A stretch of 64,000 nucleotides of DNA from Laccaria trichodermophora (taxonomy: Eukaryota; Basidiomycota; Agaricomycetes; Agaricales; Hydnangiaceae). The notes under the pieces are model-generated. The model saw only the letters and a program-made list of their open reading frames with translations, did not search any database and was not told the origin of the DNA. The stretch spans positions 310,001 through 374,000 of the forward strand of contig JACTVC010000016.1 in NCBI GenBank assembly GCA_018417955.1, written 5' to 3'. Below are positions 1 to 11,878 of the stretch, piece by piece; position 1 is the stretch's first letter; each line of letters opens with the position of its first letter. Position numbers and translations under genes: made by a program.

Positions 1-718
1 TATGTTAAAATTATATTGTTTGGTGTTGTTTTCCTGGAGAAAAAGACAAAAAGGTTGAAAAAAGCTGGCACTGTGAAAATTCATTTGCCTCATATCTCCA
101 CAATGAGAGCACTTTAGAACATAATTCAAACAGATTCTGAAAGCTACAATTCAGGGCTATTGATTTTGTATTTTGACTATTTTAGGAAATTGGTCATGTG
201 ACCACCCTCCTGATGACCCATTGGATGGACCCTGACAAGATGGGAAAGAAATATAGCCAGGCAGCCAATGAAATGGGAAAGAAATGACAAAGAAATATTG
301 CTAGGGAAACAATGAAATGGAAAAGAAAAGAAATGGGAAAGAAATATGGCTAGGCAGCCAAAGAAATGGCAAAGAAATATTACTAGGGAAACAATGAAAT
401 GGAAATGAAATATGAATGAAATGGGAAAGAAATGGTGAAGAAATATTGCTAGGGAAACAATGAAATAGAAAAAAAATATGGCCAGGCAACCAATGAAATG
501 GAAAAGAAATATAGCCAGTCAGCCAATGAAATGGGAAAGAAATGGCAAAGAAATATTGCTAGGGAAACAATGAGATATATATGAAATGGTCTGGGCCAAA
601 AATGAAACATGTTTCATTAGATTTCCCCCATGTTTCTCATTTCATAAGACCACAGTGCCATTTACCAAAAAGTTGTGCAGGCACTTGACTGTATTTTATC
701 ATAAAAAGTGGTAGATAC
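1..718 (+). repeat. Dispersed repeat copy: conserved core plus AATGAAAT array
   Basis: Positions 1-235 match the conserved ~250-bp core seen again at 1265-1500 (reverse), 3730-4010 and 19930-20180 (shared phrases such as CATATCTCCACAATG and GGTCATGTGACCA). Positions 240-590 are a degenerate tandem array of AATGAAATG/AAAGAAAT words containing a recurrent GCTAGGGAAACAATGAAAT. The copy ends near 700-718 in TTTATCATAAAAAGTGGTAG, a motif also found at the outer ends of the copies at 4935-4960 and 20571-20600, so this is probably the element terminus. No coding potential is visible; the open frames here are low-complexity artefacts. Confidence 0.7.
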
Positions 719-719
719 T

Positions 720-2285
720 AGTGGTTACCTGGCCGATATCATTGTGATTTTCATTAGATATCTGGGTGATATTATTGGAAATTTCATTAGCTACTTGGCT
801 GATATCATTGCAATTTTCATTAGAAACCTGGGCAATATCATTGGAAATTTCATTGGCTACCTGGGTAATATCATTGCAATTTTCATTAGAAACCTGGGCA
901 ATATCATTGGAAATTTCATTAGCCACACGGGTGATATCATTGTGACTTTCATTAGCTACATGAGCAATATCATTGCAATTTTGCAAATGTAGCCCTGGGT
1001 ATTTCATTGTGATTTTTCAATAGATGCCCTGTGCATTTCATTGTGGTTTTTCAATTGATAGGCTGCACATTTCATTGCGATTTTTCAAATGTAGCCCTGG
1101 GTATTTCATTGTGATTTTTCAATGGATACCCAGGGCATGAATGCTTTGAATACAGAACATCAGGCACTGCCTTCAGGGTCCACTTCAGGGTCCATCCCAA
1201 AAGGGAAATATCACCTGGTTTGACTAAAAAGTGAAGAAAACCAAGAGGAGAATGACTTTACCTATCAGGGTCCATGTAAGGGGATGTTGGGATGATGGTC
1301 ACATGACCAATTACCAAAAATGGTCAAAACTGAAAGTTGTAGCCCTACACTGTAGCTTCCCAAATCTGTTTGAATTATGTTCTGAAGTGCTTCTGTTGTA
1401 GAGATATGATGTAAAGGAATTTCAAAAGTGTTGCATTTTGTTTTTTTGTTTTTTGTGTGTTTCTCCATGAAAACAAAACCAAATAACATGATTTCAGTAT
1501 ATTTAGAAAGCTAAAAGAAAGGGCTACAATCATTGTATCATGGGAAAAATGACCAAAAAAGGAAGGTTCATGCCCTACTATAAGAGTCAGATATAGACTA
1601 CCAAGTTTACTGATAGACTACAAAAAAGTCGGACTTAAACTACAAAGTTTACTGATGGACTACAAACAACTACAAAAGTTGAACTTAGACTACAAAGTTT
1701 ACTAATACACTACAAAAGACTACAAAAGTTGGACTTACACTACAAAAGCTTGGACTTAGACTACAAAGTTAGGGTTAGGGTCAAAAGGTTATCCTGACTA
1801 CAAAGTTTGTAGTGTTCATTTTTTCATTAGAAAAGTTTGTATTGTGTGCTTTTTGAGACTACAACAGTTTGTAGTGTCCGCTTTTTCATTAGAAAGTTTG
1901 TAGTGTGCACTTTTTGAGACTACAAAGTTTGTAGTGTTTATTTTTTCATTAGAAAAGTTTGTAGTATGCACCTTTTGAGACTACAAGTTGCCATGTAGTT
2001 TGTGGTGTCATTGACCCTGTCTAGGTTATGGGCATGAGGTTGAAGGATTGCCATGATATTGCCAGTGCTGCAGCATGAGTTTTTGACATTATGCACAGGT
2101 TGTCTTTCACATTAGAAAAGGCTATTCTAAGCCTTTCATATTGATACCTACTGTCCCATCTTAAAACATAATTATGAGTTCATGTGGAGATATGGCTGAA
2201 GGATTGACATGACATCACCAGTTTTTGACATCATGACCAAGTTGGCTTTCACACTGTCTGCTTTCACATTGATAGCTACTGGCCT
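720..2285 (-). repeat. Left arm of ~4-kb foldback (inverted) repeat
   Basis: This stretch is the reverse complement of 2400-4640 once the 584-bp insertion at 2754-3337 is removed; the open frame at 1265-1489 (minus) translates to nearly the same peptide as 3738-3962 (plus). It contains from outside in: an AATGATATC array (700-1000), the conserved core (1265-1500), tandem ACTACAAAGTTTACTGATAG-type repeats (1570-2000) and a unique-looking inner segment (2030-2285). A TTAGGGTTAGGG word lies at about 1771. Non-coding. Confidence 0.8.
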
Positions 2286-2399
2286 GTCCCAAACATAGTC
2301 AACTTTGATACAGCTCTTTGAGGGCCATAGGATGATGGGCTGATTCATCCTTGGAGGTGTCTTTAAGTCAGGTCATGTTGTAAGTTGACCATGTATTGA

Positions 2400-4640
2400 G
2401 TAGATATCAACATGAATAGCCTCCTCTAGCTTGAAAGCCAACTTGGGCATGATGTGAGAAACTGATGATGTGGCAATAGCAATATGTAAAGTCATGTCAA
2501 TCCTTCAGCCATATCCCCACATGAGCTTACAATTCTGTTTTGAGATAGGACAGTAGATATCAATATGAAGGCATAGAATAGCCTTTCCTAATATGAAAGA
2601 CAACTTGTGCATGATGTCAAAAACTAATGCTACAGCACTGGCAATATCATGGCAATCCTTCAGCCTCATCCCCATAATATAGATAGGGCCAAGGACACCA
2701 TAAACTACATGTCAACTACAAACTTTTCTAATGAAAAAGCACACACTACAAACTAGTGTTTGGAAGTCTGGTCTTGTGACTGGAAAAAGACTGTAACCAG
2801 ACCGGACCAAGACTGCAAAAGACTGGACCTGTGGTTCGGTCTTTTTATTTTTGAGATGTAAAGACCGCAAAAAAACCGGTTAACGTGAACCGGTCTTGAC
2901 CGGTTTGGACAGGTCTTTTGTAGCCCCTTAAATACCCTTTAAAACGCACCCAAGAACGTAGGATTTGGTCAAAAAACGAGAGAGATATGAATTAAAATGT
3001 AAATTACTTTTGGGAATAATAGATGTACCAGACTTATTTTATAGAAGTACCAATTCCTAACGGAATTTAACGTTCTTGGGCTCGTTTTGAAGCTAATAGA
3101 GATGTTAATAAATTTACCGATTCATAATTTTAAAATATTGGCCTAAAGACCGGTCATAAACTGGTTAAAACCGATGCAGACCGAAACCGGTCTATAGACC
3201 GCAAAAAACCGCAGTCTGCAGTCTTTTTGCAGTCCGGTCTGGTCTTTTGACTTCTGGGGAAAAGGCAGACCGGTTACGGTTACGGTTAATGCCCCTGGGC
3301 ATCAAAAAACCAGACCGAACCAGACTTTCAAACACTACTACAAACTTTTGTAGTCTCAAAAAGCGGACACTACAAACTTTGTAGTCAAGATAACCTTTTG
3401 ACCCTGACCCTAACTTTGTAGTCTAAGTCCAAGCTTTTGTACTCCAAGTCCAACTTTTGTAGTCTTTTATAGTCTATCAGTAAACTTTGTAGTCTAAGTC
3501 TGACTTTTTTGTAGCCTATCAGTAAACTTGGTAGTCTGTAGACTTTTGTAGACTTTTGTAGTGTATTAGTAAACTTTGTAGTCTAAGTTCAACTTTTGTA
3601 GTCTTTTATAGTCTATCAGTAAACTGTGTAGTCTAAGTCTGACTTTTTTGTAGTCTATCAGTAAACTTGGTAGTCTATATCTGACTCTTATAGTAGATCA
3701 TGAACCTTCCTTTTTTGGTCATTTTTCCCATGATATAATGATTGTAGCCCTTTCTTTTAGCTTTCTAAATATACTGAAATCATGTTATTTGGTTTTGTTT
3801 TCATGGAGAAAAACACAAAAAACAAAAAACAAAAAATGCAACACTTTTGAAATTCCTTTACATCATATCTCTACAACAGAAGCACTTCAGAACATAATTC
3901 AAACAGATTTGGGAAGCTACAGTGTAGGGCTACAACTTTCAGTTTTTGACCATTTTTGGTAATTGGTCATGTGACCATCATCCCAACATCCCCTTACATG
4001 GACCCTGATAGGTAAAGTCATTCTCCTCTTGGTTTTCTTCACTTTTTAGTCAAACCAGGTGATATTTCCCTTTTGGGATGGACCCTGAAGTGGACCCTGA
4101 AGGCAGTGCCTGATGTTCTGTATTCAAAGCATTCATGCCCTGGGTATCCATTGAAAAATCACAATGAAATACCCAGGGCTACATTTGAAAAATCACAATG
4201 AAATGCGCAGGCTATCAATTGAAAAACCACAATGAAATGCACAGGGCATCTATTGAAAAATCACAATGAAATACCCAGGGCTACATTTGCAAAATTGCAA
4301 TGATATTGCTCATGTAGCTAATGAAAGTCACAATGATATCACCCATGTGGCTAATGAAATTTCCAATGATATTGCCCAGGTTTCTAATGAAAATTGCAAT
4401 GATATCGGCCAGATAAATAATGAAAATCACAATGATATTGACCAAGTAGCTAATGAAATTTCCAATGATATCACCCAGGTTTCTAATGAAAATTGCAATG
4501 ATATCAGCCAGATAAATAATGAAAATCGCAATGATATCGACCAGATAACTAATAAAATGAAATCCCTAAGCTACAAGAGTGAAAAATTCATTGAAAGCGG
4601 CAGGAAAAAAATATGAGATTTGCAATGAAATCCTCAAGAT
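2400..4640 (+). repeat. Right arm of ~4-kb foldback repeat
   Basis: Mirror image of 720-2285. The spacer between arms is only about 115 bp (2285-2400), so a single strand could fold into a long hairpin. The order is inner segment (2400-2700), ACTACAAA tandem array (3340-3680), conserved core (3730-4010), GACCCTGAAG phrases, and an AATGATATC array (4290-4560). CCCTGACCCTAAC, a telomere-like word, sits near 3404. Outside the arm, 4640-4935 is AT-rich AATGA-type sequence without genes, ending in the shared TTTATCATAAGGAGTGGTTA motif. Confidence 0.8.
2754..3337. mobile_element. hAT-type MITE, 584 bp, copy 1
   Basis: Starts TAGTGTTTGGAAGTCTGG and ends with the inverse CCAGACTTTCAAACACTA. It is flanked on both sides by CTACAAAC (2746-2753 and 3338-3345), an 8-bp target duplication as made by hAT transposases; the TAGNG terminus also fits hAT. 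Subterminal regions are full of ACCGG/CCGGT words in inverted orientation. The element has no open frame, so it must be moved in trans. A copy of exactly the same length is at 12237-12820, and a relative at 25462-26073. Confidence 0.92.
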
Positions 4641-4943
4641 ACATCAATGAAAAATCAGTATGAAATATAAATGAAAGTTCCTAGACATTCAGAATGAAAT
4701 ATATAATAAAAATGATAAGGTAACAATATGAAAGCTGTAATGAGATTCCCTGAGGTATTTAATGAGAACCTAATGAAATGGTAAAATGACAACTGAAATG
4801 AATTAGCCTATAAGTTATGAAATGAGAAATACAAGGGAGCCTAATGAATGAAATATATCAGGAAATCTAATGAAGCCTTTCATTGATGAGTGTGGCATTA
4901 TACACATTGCTTATATGGCAAATGTCTTGTTTTATCATAAGGA

Positions 4944-6435
4944 GTGGTTACCACTGGTGTAGTAGCGGAGGCTCACAACAGCGTTGGACATCGCGGACGC
5001 AATGCAACTTACAAAACCCTGTCCGAATGTTTTTACTGGCTGAACATGTATGATCAGATAGCCTATTTCGTTCAGTCTTGCAACATATGCCAGCTTCGCT
5101 CGAGAGCGCGCCCAATCATCGCATTTAGCCCTACCTGGAACTCTGGGATTTTACGACGCTTCGACCTAGACACAATTCACATGCCAGATGGTGTGGGTGG
5201 GATGAAGTATTTGCTTCAGGCGACTGACCCGGCTATGTCATGGGTTGAAGCGCGCGCTGCTCGGAAGCCTAACTCAGAAACTTGGGCAAAGTTTCTTTAT
5301 GAGGAAGTATATTCACGGTTTGGATGTGTTCTCCTTTGTCTCGTCGATGGAGGTTCAGAATTTAAAGGCGCTGTTGACATACTTTTTAAGCAGTATGGAA
5401 TTGTTGTCATTGTTTCCTCTCCATATCACCCAGAAGGCAACAGGGCACGCCGAATGTTCGCACCAAACACTGGTTAATTCAATCCTTCGAGCTTGTGGAA
5501 AAGATACGCACCGTTGGCCCCTTTACATTCATGCGGGACTCTGGGCAATGCGATGTTCGACTTCGCGGGTGACTGGGTATACTCCATATTTTCTTTTGTA
5601 TGGGTTACGCCTGTGTTTTGCTTTTAATTTCGCAGATAGGACTTGGGACACTCTAGACTGGCATACCATCGCGTCGACGGAAGATCTTCTGGCTATACGA
5701 ATGCAGCAAATCCTTCGACGGGACAAGAAGCTGGTCCTCGCAATGGAGCAGCAAAAATTAGTGCGTCAGCAGGCAGTTGACAATTTTAATGGTAAGCACG
5801 AACGTCATTTGTCCTCTGGAGACTTTCTTTTGGGAATGTGGGTTTTATTGCACGAGATGTGGTTGGACGCTCAGTTGGGAAACAAGGGCGCATTGCGGTG
5901 GACAGGTCCTTACATTGTTCATCGCAAGCTTCGAGACACAACTTATCAGTTGCGGGAACTCGATGGTACCGTTATGCGAGGATCAGTTTCTGCTAATCGT
6001 TTAAAGATATTTTATTATCAGAAAGAACATCAAACAGTTCGAACGGTCGAGCCCGCAGAACACGCTCTTCATGTCGCCGTGCGTTCGTCTTCGTCATCCC
6101 ATGCATCCCTTCTCATTGGGACTCTTAATCAACCACTGCTCGCAACTCCATCCTATCCGGTTTCTGTCAAGGCTGGGGTATCTGTTCTCCCGGACAATCG
6201 TTCCCTTGTGTATTTCCCGGCCGTCACTCCATTCGCATTCACTTCACACCACCTTCACCATCGCTTCTATCCCACAATTGCAGAACTCGACCCTGTGGAC
6301 TATAATGCCGTTCAATTTGTTCGCTACACTGCTTCCTTGTCTATTGCAAAAACACATGTTCGCGAAAACCTCCTTGAAGATTCAAACATTCGCAAGCTAG
6401 AAGTTTGGGCTCTAGACACCCTTCCGCTCCGTTGA
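4944..6435 (+). pseudogene. Ty3/gypsy integrase fragment (5' truncated, frameshifted)
   Basis: The first frame (4944-5477) shows an integrase zinc-binding region with H..H..C..C spacing (GHRGRNATY, then CNICQ) followed by the catalytic core: an aspartate in LDTIHMP, a second in LVDGGSEF, and the glutamate in YHPEGN. At about 5440 the frame shifts by one base and continues in 5245-6435 frame to 6435 with the rest of the core and a chromodomain-like/C-terminal segment (TGPYIVHRKL, TYQLRELDG). Reverse transcriptase, RNase H and gag are absent; the upstream neighbour is the foldback repeat. This is a dead fragment of a fungal LTR retrotransposon. The stop at 6435 is followed by a purine-rich AAATGATGGGGG run that could be the polypurine tract. 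Confidence 0.85.
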
Positions 6436-7540
6436 GTTTTCTTATTTTTCTTTATTTGCATTTTCGACGAAATGATGGGGGCATCGTTTTTAAGTTCTAC
6501 CTATTTGTGGTAGTGCATCAAGTTCCATTCACAACGCACTCTTTGTTTTATATTTGAGCTTTTATTTTATGTTTTACATTTTTCTTTTTTTTTTTTTTCC
6601 TACTCTATCCAAACCTTTTACTAAAGTTGAGAGGATGCGAGACGATGTCTGTGGTCAGGAAATTCACCAGAAGTTTCAAGTTCAAGACGAGTGGTGGCTG
6701 TGCTCCTTCCAGCTACTTACTGAAGACAGAACAATTGTCAACTCGCAACTTTGAAGGGATAGGACTCAGGATTTTAGATTAATTTGTGCGCTTTTTTTTG
6801 GACACTTTTAAATTAAATGGTTGTTTTTTTTTGCTTTTTATTTTTCAACAGATCCTTTTCTGCTCAAGGTTTTTCTTGAAGGTTGGACGGTAGGGTCGAG
6901 CATCGACGCTGGGGACGTCCGCACTGAGGGCGGCAGTGACGCACGGAAATAGACCTCTCCCCATGTCGTCAGTTCCCCGAGTCATTCCCAACCTGAAGGA
7001 TTAGCCGAGAGAGGAAGCAGGTGACGATAGAATCATTTATTTTTGGCTCGTTTTTATTTTTAGTACCTTCTTTTTATTTTGGTCAGGCAGCATGCGAGTA
7101 CATGCGATGCCTTGTGATTTTTGTATTTCGTATAAAGGTGACCTCCCACCTGTCGAATGGAGCATCCTCCCTTTTTCCCTCAAAAATTCCCTTCGCAAGA
7201 TTTTTAAGTATTCAAAGTTTTTACACACGCCACCGTCTTTCGGTCTCGTTAATGACGACGTTCTTCAAGACGACCTTACAAGTTTTCACAACACCCATGC
7301 CACGCATTTAGTCGACTCTACACGTACTCTCACGGCTGTCTCCAACAACCTTGACACAACGCGTGCTTGATAAGGTCGCAACTTGCATTCTCACGCAGTT
7401 CACGCTAAGTCTCTCACATTCCATTCCTTTGTCCGTATTCACCACTCCCCTTCTTTCTCCCTGCTTTTCAAGGTTGGCGACTGATTACTGTCTCCTGTGT
7501 AGAATGTTTGTTCTTCCACAAAGGTTACCATGATTGAAGA
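6436..7540. other. No gene seen; possible 3' end/LTR of gypsy element
   Basis: T-rich tracts (6575-6600, 6780-6850) and a GC-rich patch around 6880-7000 (GGGTCGAGCATCGACGC). The purine run ending near 6480 followed by CATCG could mark the start of a downstream LTR, but no second LTR copy is present in the window to prove it. Short open frames here have no recognisable content. Confidence 0.35.
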
Positions 7541-8040
7541 AGAGTCCGCCACGTAATGTGCAAGCTGCAACTCCTCCACACTGATCTGCCGCGAAATGTG
7601 CAAGCAGCAATCAGCCTTCTGAGAGAGCCAGAAGGTTACCATGACTGAAGAAGAGTCCACCGCGTAATGCGCGAGCAGCAACTCTCAACCAGTTGAGGTG
7701 TCTCCCCTGCCCATAAGAGTCCTCCAATCAAGTCTTAACACCCCAAATAGAGGGGAGATCCTGAGGTAGCCAAAAATGTGTTTGAGCATAGCGTAGTGAT
7801 TTCTGGCCCGTTCCTGGAGATCAAATACCCGTTCGAAAGCTACGAATGACGCCTTTCCAACGGTATAATTCGCGTATCGTGACGAGCCGTGGTCGTTGAG
7901 ATAGAGAGGAAGTACCCAGAAACTGCAGTTCTGGAGTAAATGCATGCTGCAGACCAGGCTTTTGTCCGTTATTAATGTGAATAGGTGCGTCGGAAAGGTA
8001 TGATTTAGACGTTTGAAATGGGCTATAGCACGTCCGATGC
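7540..8040. other. Unassigned repetitive sequence
   Basis: Contains two related phrases around 7541-7610 and 7640-7690 (GAAGAAGAGTCC..C.CGTAATG.GC, then AGCAGCAA) that recur near 10050. The remainder (7700-8040) resembles the flank of the tandem array downstream through CTTTCCAACG. No gene recognised. Confidence 0.4.
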
Positions 8041-8044
8041 GAGC

Positions 8045-9030
8045 AGGTTATGACAATAGGAATGGGGAAATGGTTGTTGGAGAGATGACACTGTAACGCA
8101 AGAACCGCTTGTTTGCTTAATGCGTATGAGGGCTTCCCAGAAGCGCATTGACCGTAGCTTCAAAACGAATCAAAGAACGAAAGAGGCGACCGAGATCTCG
8201 CCGAGAACGGACGAAATATGTTCATCTTGGTCATACCAGGCTGAACTAGGCGATGCGCCGCCAACAGGTGACCGTTTGGCGAGTTCAGGGAGTCGAAAGA
8301 AAGGTGTGGATCAGGGCTTTCCAACGCAAAAAAGATGAGCGCGATCCGGGCGTTGGTCGGCGAGATATGACATGAATAAGTCCTGTGTAAATGGTTGTTG
8401 GAGGGATGGTGCTATAACACGAGAACCGCTCATCCGTTTGACGCGTATGAGGGCTTCCCAGAAGCGCATTGACCGTGGCTTTAAAACGAACCAAAGAACG
8501 AAAGGGACGACGAAGATCTCGCCGAGAATGGATGAAACATGCTCATCTTGGTCATCCCAGGCTGAACTAGGCGAAGCACCGCCAATAGGTGACCGTTTGG
8601 CAAGTTCAGAAAATCCACAGAAAGGTGTGAATGAGGGCTTTCCAACGCAAAAAGGATGAGCGCAATCGGGGCATCGGTTGGCGAGATATGACATGAACAA
8701 GTCACATGTAAGTGGTTGTTGGAGGGATGGTGCTGTAACACAGGAACCGCTCGTCCGTTTGACGCGTATGAGGGCTTCCCAAAAGCGCATTGACCGTGGC
8801 TTCAAAACGAGCCAAAGTACAAAAGGAACGACGAGGATCTCGCCGAGAACGGACGAGATATGTTCATTTTGGTCATACCAGGCTGAAGTAGGTGAAGCGC
8901 AGCCAATACGCGACCGTTTGGCGAGTTCATGGGGGTTCAAAGAAAGGTATGAACAAGGGCTTCCCAGTGCAAAAGAGACAAAAGCAATCGGAGCATCGGT
9001 TGGCAAGATATGATGTGAATAAGTCCCATA
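8045..9030. repeat. Tandem repeat, ~320-bp unit, three copies
   Basis: The phrase GCGAGATATGACATGAA recurs at about 8361, 8681 and (diverged) 9002, giving a period near 320 bp. Each unit holds ACGCGTATGAGGGCTTCCCA, AAGCGCATTGACCG, TCTCGCCGAGAA and GTGACCGTTTGGCGAGTTC. Open frames on both strands run through the array only because the unit lacks stops; they look like shadows of the repeat, and I see no protein domain. CpG content is normal here. Confidence 0.85.
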
Positions 9031-9368
9031 TTGATGTCCCATCAACCCCATCCAACCCAAAACCACTCCAAACCCTTCTAACCATTCACAAACCAAGAGG
9101 AGCCATTCCAGGGAGTTCATAGAAAAGTAAGGAGGATGAGAATAATGATTCCTCAAGCAAGAAAACTGGAAAGATTGGGAGAGAAGCATAGTAGGGCATA
9201 GCACATAATTTCCAGAGCAGCAGACTGAACTGGAGGGATGTCAATGAACATCTGGCTGTTCTTGAGAGGCCTAGATGCTAAAAGACAAGGGAGATGGTTG
9301 AGGAACAGGTGGAGTCTGAGAGACAGTGAAGCAGCGCAAAGCAGCAGGCGACACTGGTTGCAGGCGAC

Positions 9369-9811
9369 AGGCCCCCGGAAGCTCACGCTATTTCTTGTCC
9401 GCAAAAAGCAGTCAAAATGGGCCTCAAATCCGCTATGTTTGGGGCCTCAAATCCGCCATTTTGGACAAGGGCCCGCACGTGACTCGCCCAAAAATGGAAG
9501 CTCTCTGTGAATTTTACAACGTGAAAGTTTTCGGCCCCAGAAACAGATACATATGTACTACTGATGTAGCTTGGATGTAGCCAACGAAATTGGCTTCTTC
9601 TCTTCGTTGCTGACGGTAAAATTTCCATCTTTGATATGAATGTTATTCCAGAAATTTTTCTGCCCTGTTGTGCCCTCAAATCCGCTATCCGTGGACAAAC
9701 CTGCGGCCAAAATCACCTCGAATCCACTATTCTGGGACAAAGATTGGCTAATTTTTTGGCCCTCAAATCCGCTATTTTTGGACAAGAAATGGCTTGAGCT
9801 TCCCGGGGCCT
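9369..9811. mobile_element. MITE with 8-bp target duplication (hAT-like), 443 bp
   Basis: Inverted ends AGGCCCCCGGAAGCTCACGC and, as reverse complement of the right end, AGGCCCCGGGAAGCTCAAGC, continuing into ATTTCTTGTCC. Both sides carry CAGGCGAC (9361-9368 and 9812-9819), an 8-bp duplication. Inside, CCTCAAATCCGCTAT and variants recur about five times (9424, 9446, 9673, 9717, 9762), mostly followed by GGACAA. Non-coding. Confidence 0.85.
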
Positions 9812-9819
9812 CAGGCGAC

Positions 9820-10195
9820 CTCCTCACCAAGTCAATGGTTGCGTAGTCGCGGAATCCAGACATAGGTGAGTAGGAACTCTCCTCACAGTAGACCTCAGGC
9901 CGCATAGTCGCGAAATCCCAAAGCCCAGCTGCTCAGAGTCAGCGCAGCACTCCAATCAAACAAACCTCAACCAGCTGTGCAAGCACAAGCTAAAGTCAAT
10001 GGTTCATCCAACTGAAGGATGGATGAGCCCTTTCACATGAAGTAGTAAGCCCGCCGCGAAGTGCGCGAGCAGCAGCTACCATCCATGCTAAGGTTCCTCC
10101 TGTGATGAGCTGGCGCATTCCCACAACTCTCCAGCTCTCCCTCTACCAAGAGATGCAGACTTCAACCATGCTTTGGTGAAGTCCGCGGTGCCCCC
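9820..10195. other. No gene seen
   Basis: Short non-repetitive stretch containing one more GCCGCGAAGTGCGCGAGCAGCAG phrase (about 10052) like those near 7560-7680. Nothing coding recognised. Confidence 0.4.
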
Positions 10196-11640
10196 ACCAT
10201 TGTGAAGTGTTCACTCTGAACTTCTTGCATAGCTGAAGCCAAGAGGGAAGGAGGAGGCAAGAATGGATGGATCTGGGATCAACACTGATAGGCGCACGCC
10301 TGTTCTGCCTCCGTAAGTCTGAAGAATCTGAATATTCCTTCGAAATTTGCGAACATTCTTACTGCACACGCAATACACATCCCCAAGCCTTTTATTCAAA
10401 TTTGCGAACTTTCAGATACCATTCGCACTGTTCTCTCCGAATATTCGACAATCATCCACACATGCGCTACAAATTACAAGAACCTTTGCACATCCGCAGG
10501 CACACATCCCTTCCTATCTCATCATATTCCAGGAACACTATATCGCATATCTGAACATATTCCTGCATGAAAGCACACGTATGCCGAATATCTGGAATTA
10601 TCCACGCACGGCACGCAGAACATTCACAACACCTTTGGAAACGTTTGGAACCAATTCACTCGATTCCTCAGCATTCCTAACGCATTGATTCACATCTCCG
10701 AATGTTTCTATTACACCAGGACATGCATCCGCCATTTCTCTGGTCTCCATTCTTCTCCATCAATTCAGCATCCTTCATCTATTCTTCAAAATTTAGTATT
10801 GACTTCAGATCAATTGTCAAGCACAGCTATTCCCCACCTCCATTCTCCGAAATAAATGGGTGCCTGGTTCCCCTTTAACCATTCCTTTCTCATTTATATT
10901 CTATTTCTTTCTCCTTTCGTGTTTCTCTTCTTTTCTTCTTATTTCTTTTATGTTTGATGTTTCGGACCTTTATATCTTTGTTCATACCTTTCACATTACC
11001 TTTTTTTAATGTTTTCGAATATTTGTACACTCATGTATTTGTAGTATCATAGTACTTCGAAATAACAAGTTCTACTTCACCCCTTCGATTTGCATATTCG
11101 TCTTTGGCTGATAATCACATCAGCACCTCGTTATAACCTTCGCCATCGTCTTGCATGCTGTGTGCACTCGTACTATTTGCATCATCACTTATCCAAAACT
11201 TATCACCTTCGCAAACATCCCCAACCAATCTCTCACTTCATTCTCACCTTCGGACACATTCTCCTTTATTAGGGGTTGTGTCTACTCTACTTCGCTCACT
11301 TTGAGAAGACCGAAGGACCACTGTCTCGCACTTTCAGAGCCACTCAGACCCACACTACTCAATTCCGAAGCTTTTCCTTTGGTGTTGTATTGTGTTTCGC
11401 ACCTCGCTGACACTTCTACTGCGTGGTAGGCATATCAACACCCATAAGTGAGCAATGAGCAGTTACAAGATACTCAGCTGGCCCAACATGATTATGCATA
11501 CTGTAGGAAGTACAGATATACAAAGCACTACATGTAGTGCAAGAGGATGGCACAAGGATTTGGCGGAGGTCAGTAAGCTTGATGATATTGATGGTAAGAT
11601 TGAATTAGAGTGGGTTTCTAAAGTTTTACAAGGGCCAGAA
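10196..11640 (+). repeat. Dispersed repeat interrupted by insertion
   Basis: 10196-10285 and 11434-11550 together match one continuous block at 26641-26838 (CACTCTGAACTTCTTGCATA, then ATCAACACCCATAAGTGAGC, then GCACTACATGTAGTGCAAGA). The block at 26.6 kb is therefore the uninterrupted form. After about 11550 the two copies diverge. The nature of the repeat itself is unknown. Confidence 0.85.
10286..11433. mobile_element. Inserted element, ~1.15 kb, probable solo LTR
   Basis: Defined by comparison with the empty site at 26.6 kb. The word ATCAACAC is present at both junctions (10278-10285 and 11434-11441). The insert starts TGATAGGCGC and the right edge reads GGCATATCA, so TGATA...TATCA termini of LTR type are possible, with a shorter duplication. 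Inside, 10860-11060 is T/C-rich with TTTATATC words, like an LTR promoter/terminator region. It has no transposase or long inverted ends. Class assignment is inference; the insertion itself is clear. Confidence 0.7.
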
Positions 11641-11878
11641 GTAGTTTAGATTGTACATGTCCTCGTATTTACAGTATTTCAGCGACGCTTTATGTAACCC
11701 GTAAAAAGACCCTTGACCCATACTAACCCGTACTAACCCATGCCTACCCACTGTGGGTTCATGGGTCATCCACCCATACAGGTAGGGGTGTGGGTGAGCT
11801 CCTTGTCACCTGAGGGTTCACCCATGCTATTGCCTAGATGTAACAACTACTGTACCCTTTTCGTCCCTTTGAAAAGAT

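Noticed and set aside
699..1007. Repetitive peptide (VANEISNDIAQVSNEN) as a possible coiled-coil gene
   Set aside because: It is the AATGATATC array of the foldback arm, open on both strands and present again at 4266-4616.
1560..3700. CRISPR-like regularly spaced repeats (ACTACAAAGTTTACTGATAG)
   Set aside because: Units are direct, irregular, without unique spacers of constant length, in a eukaryotic foldback element.
8311..9204. 297-aa minus-strand frame
   Set aside because: It spans the 320-bp tandem repeat and repeats itself with the unit; no recognisable protein family.
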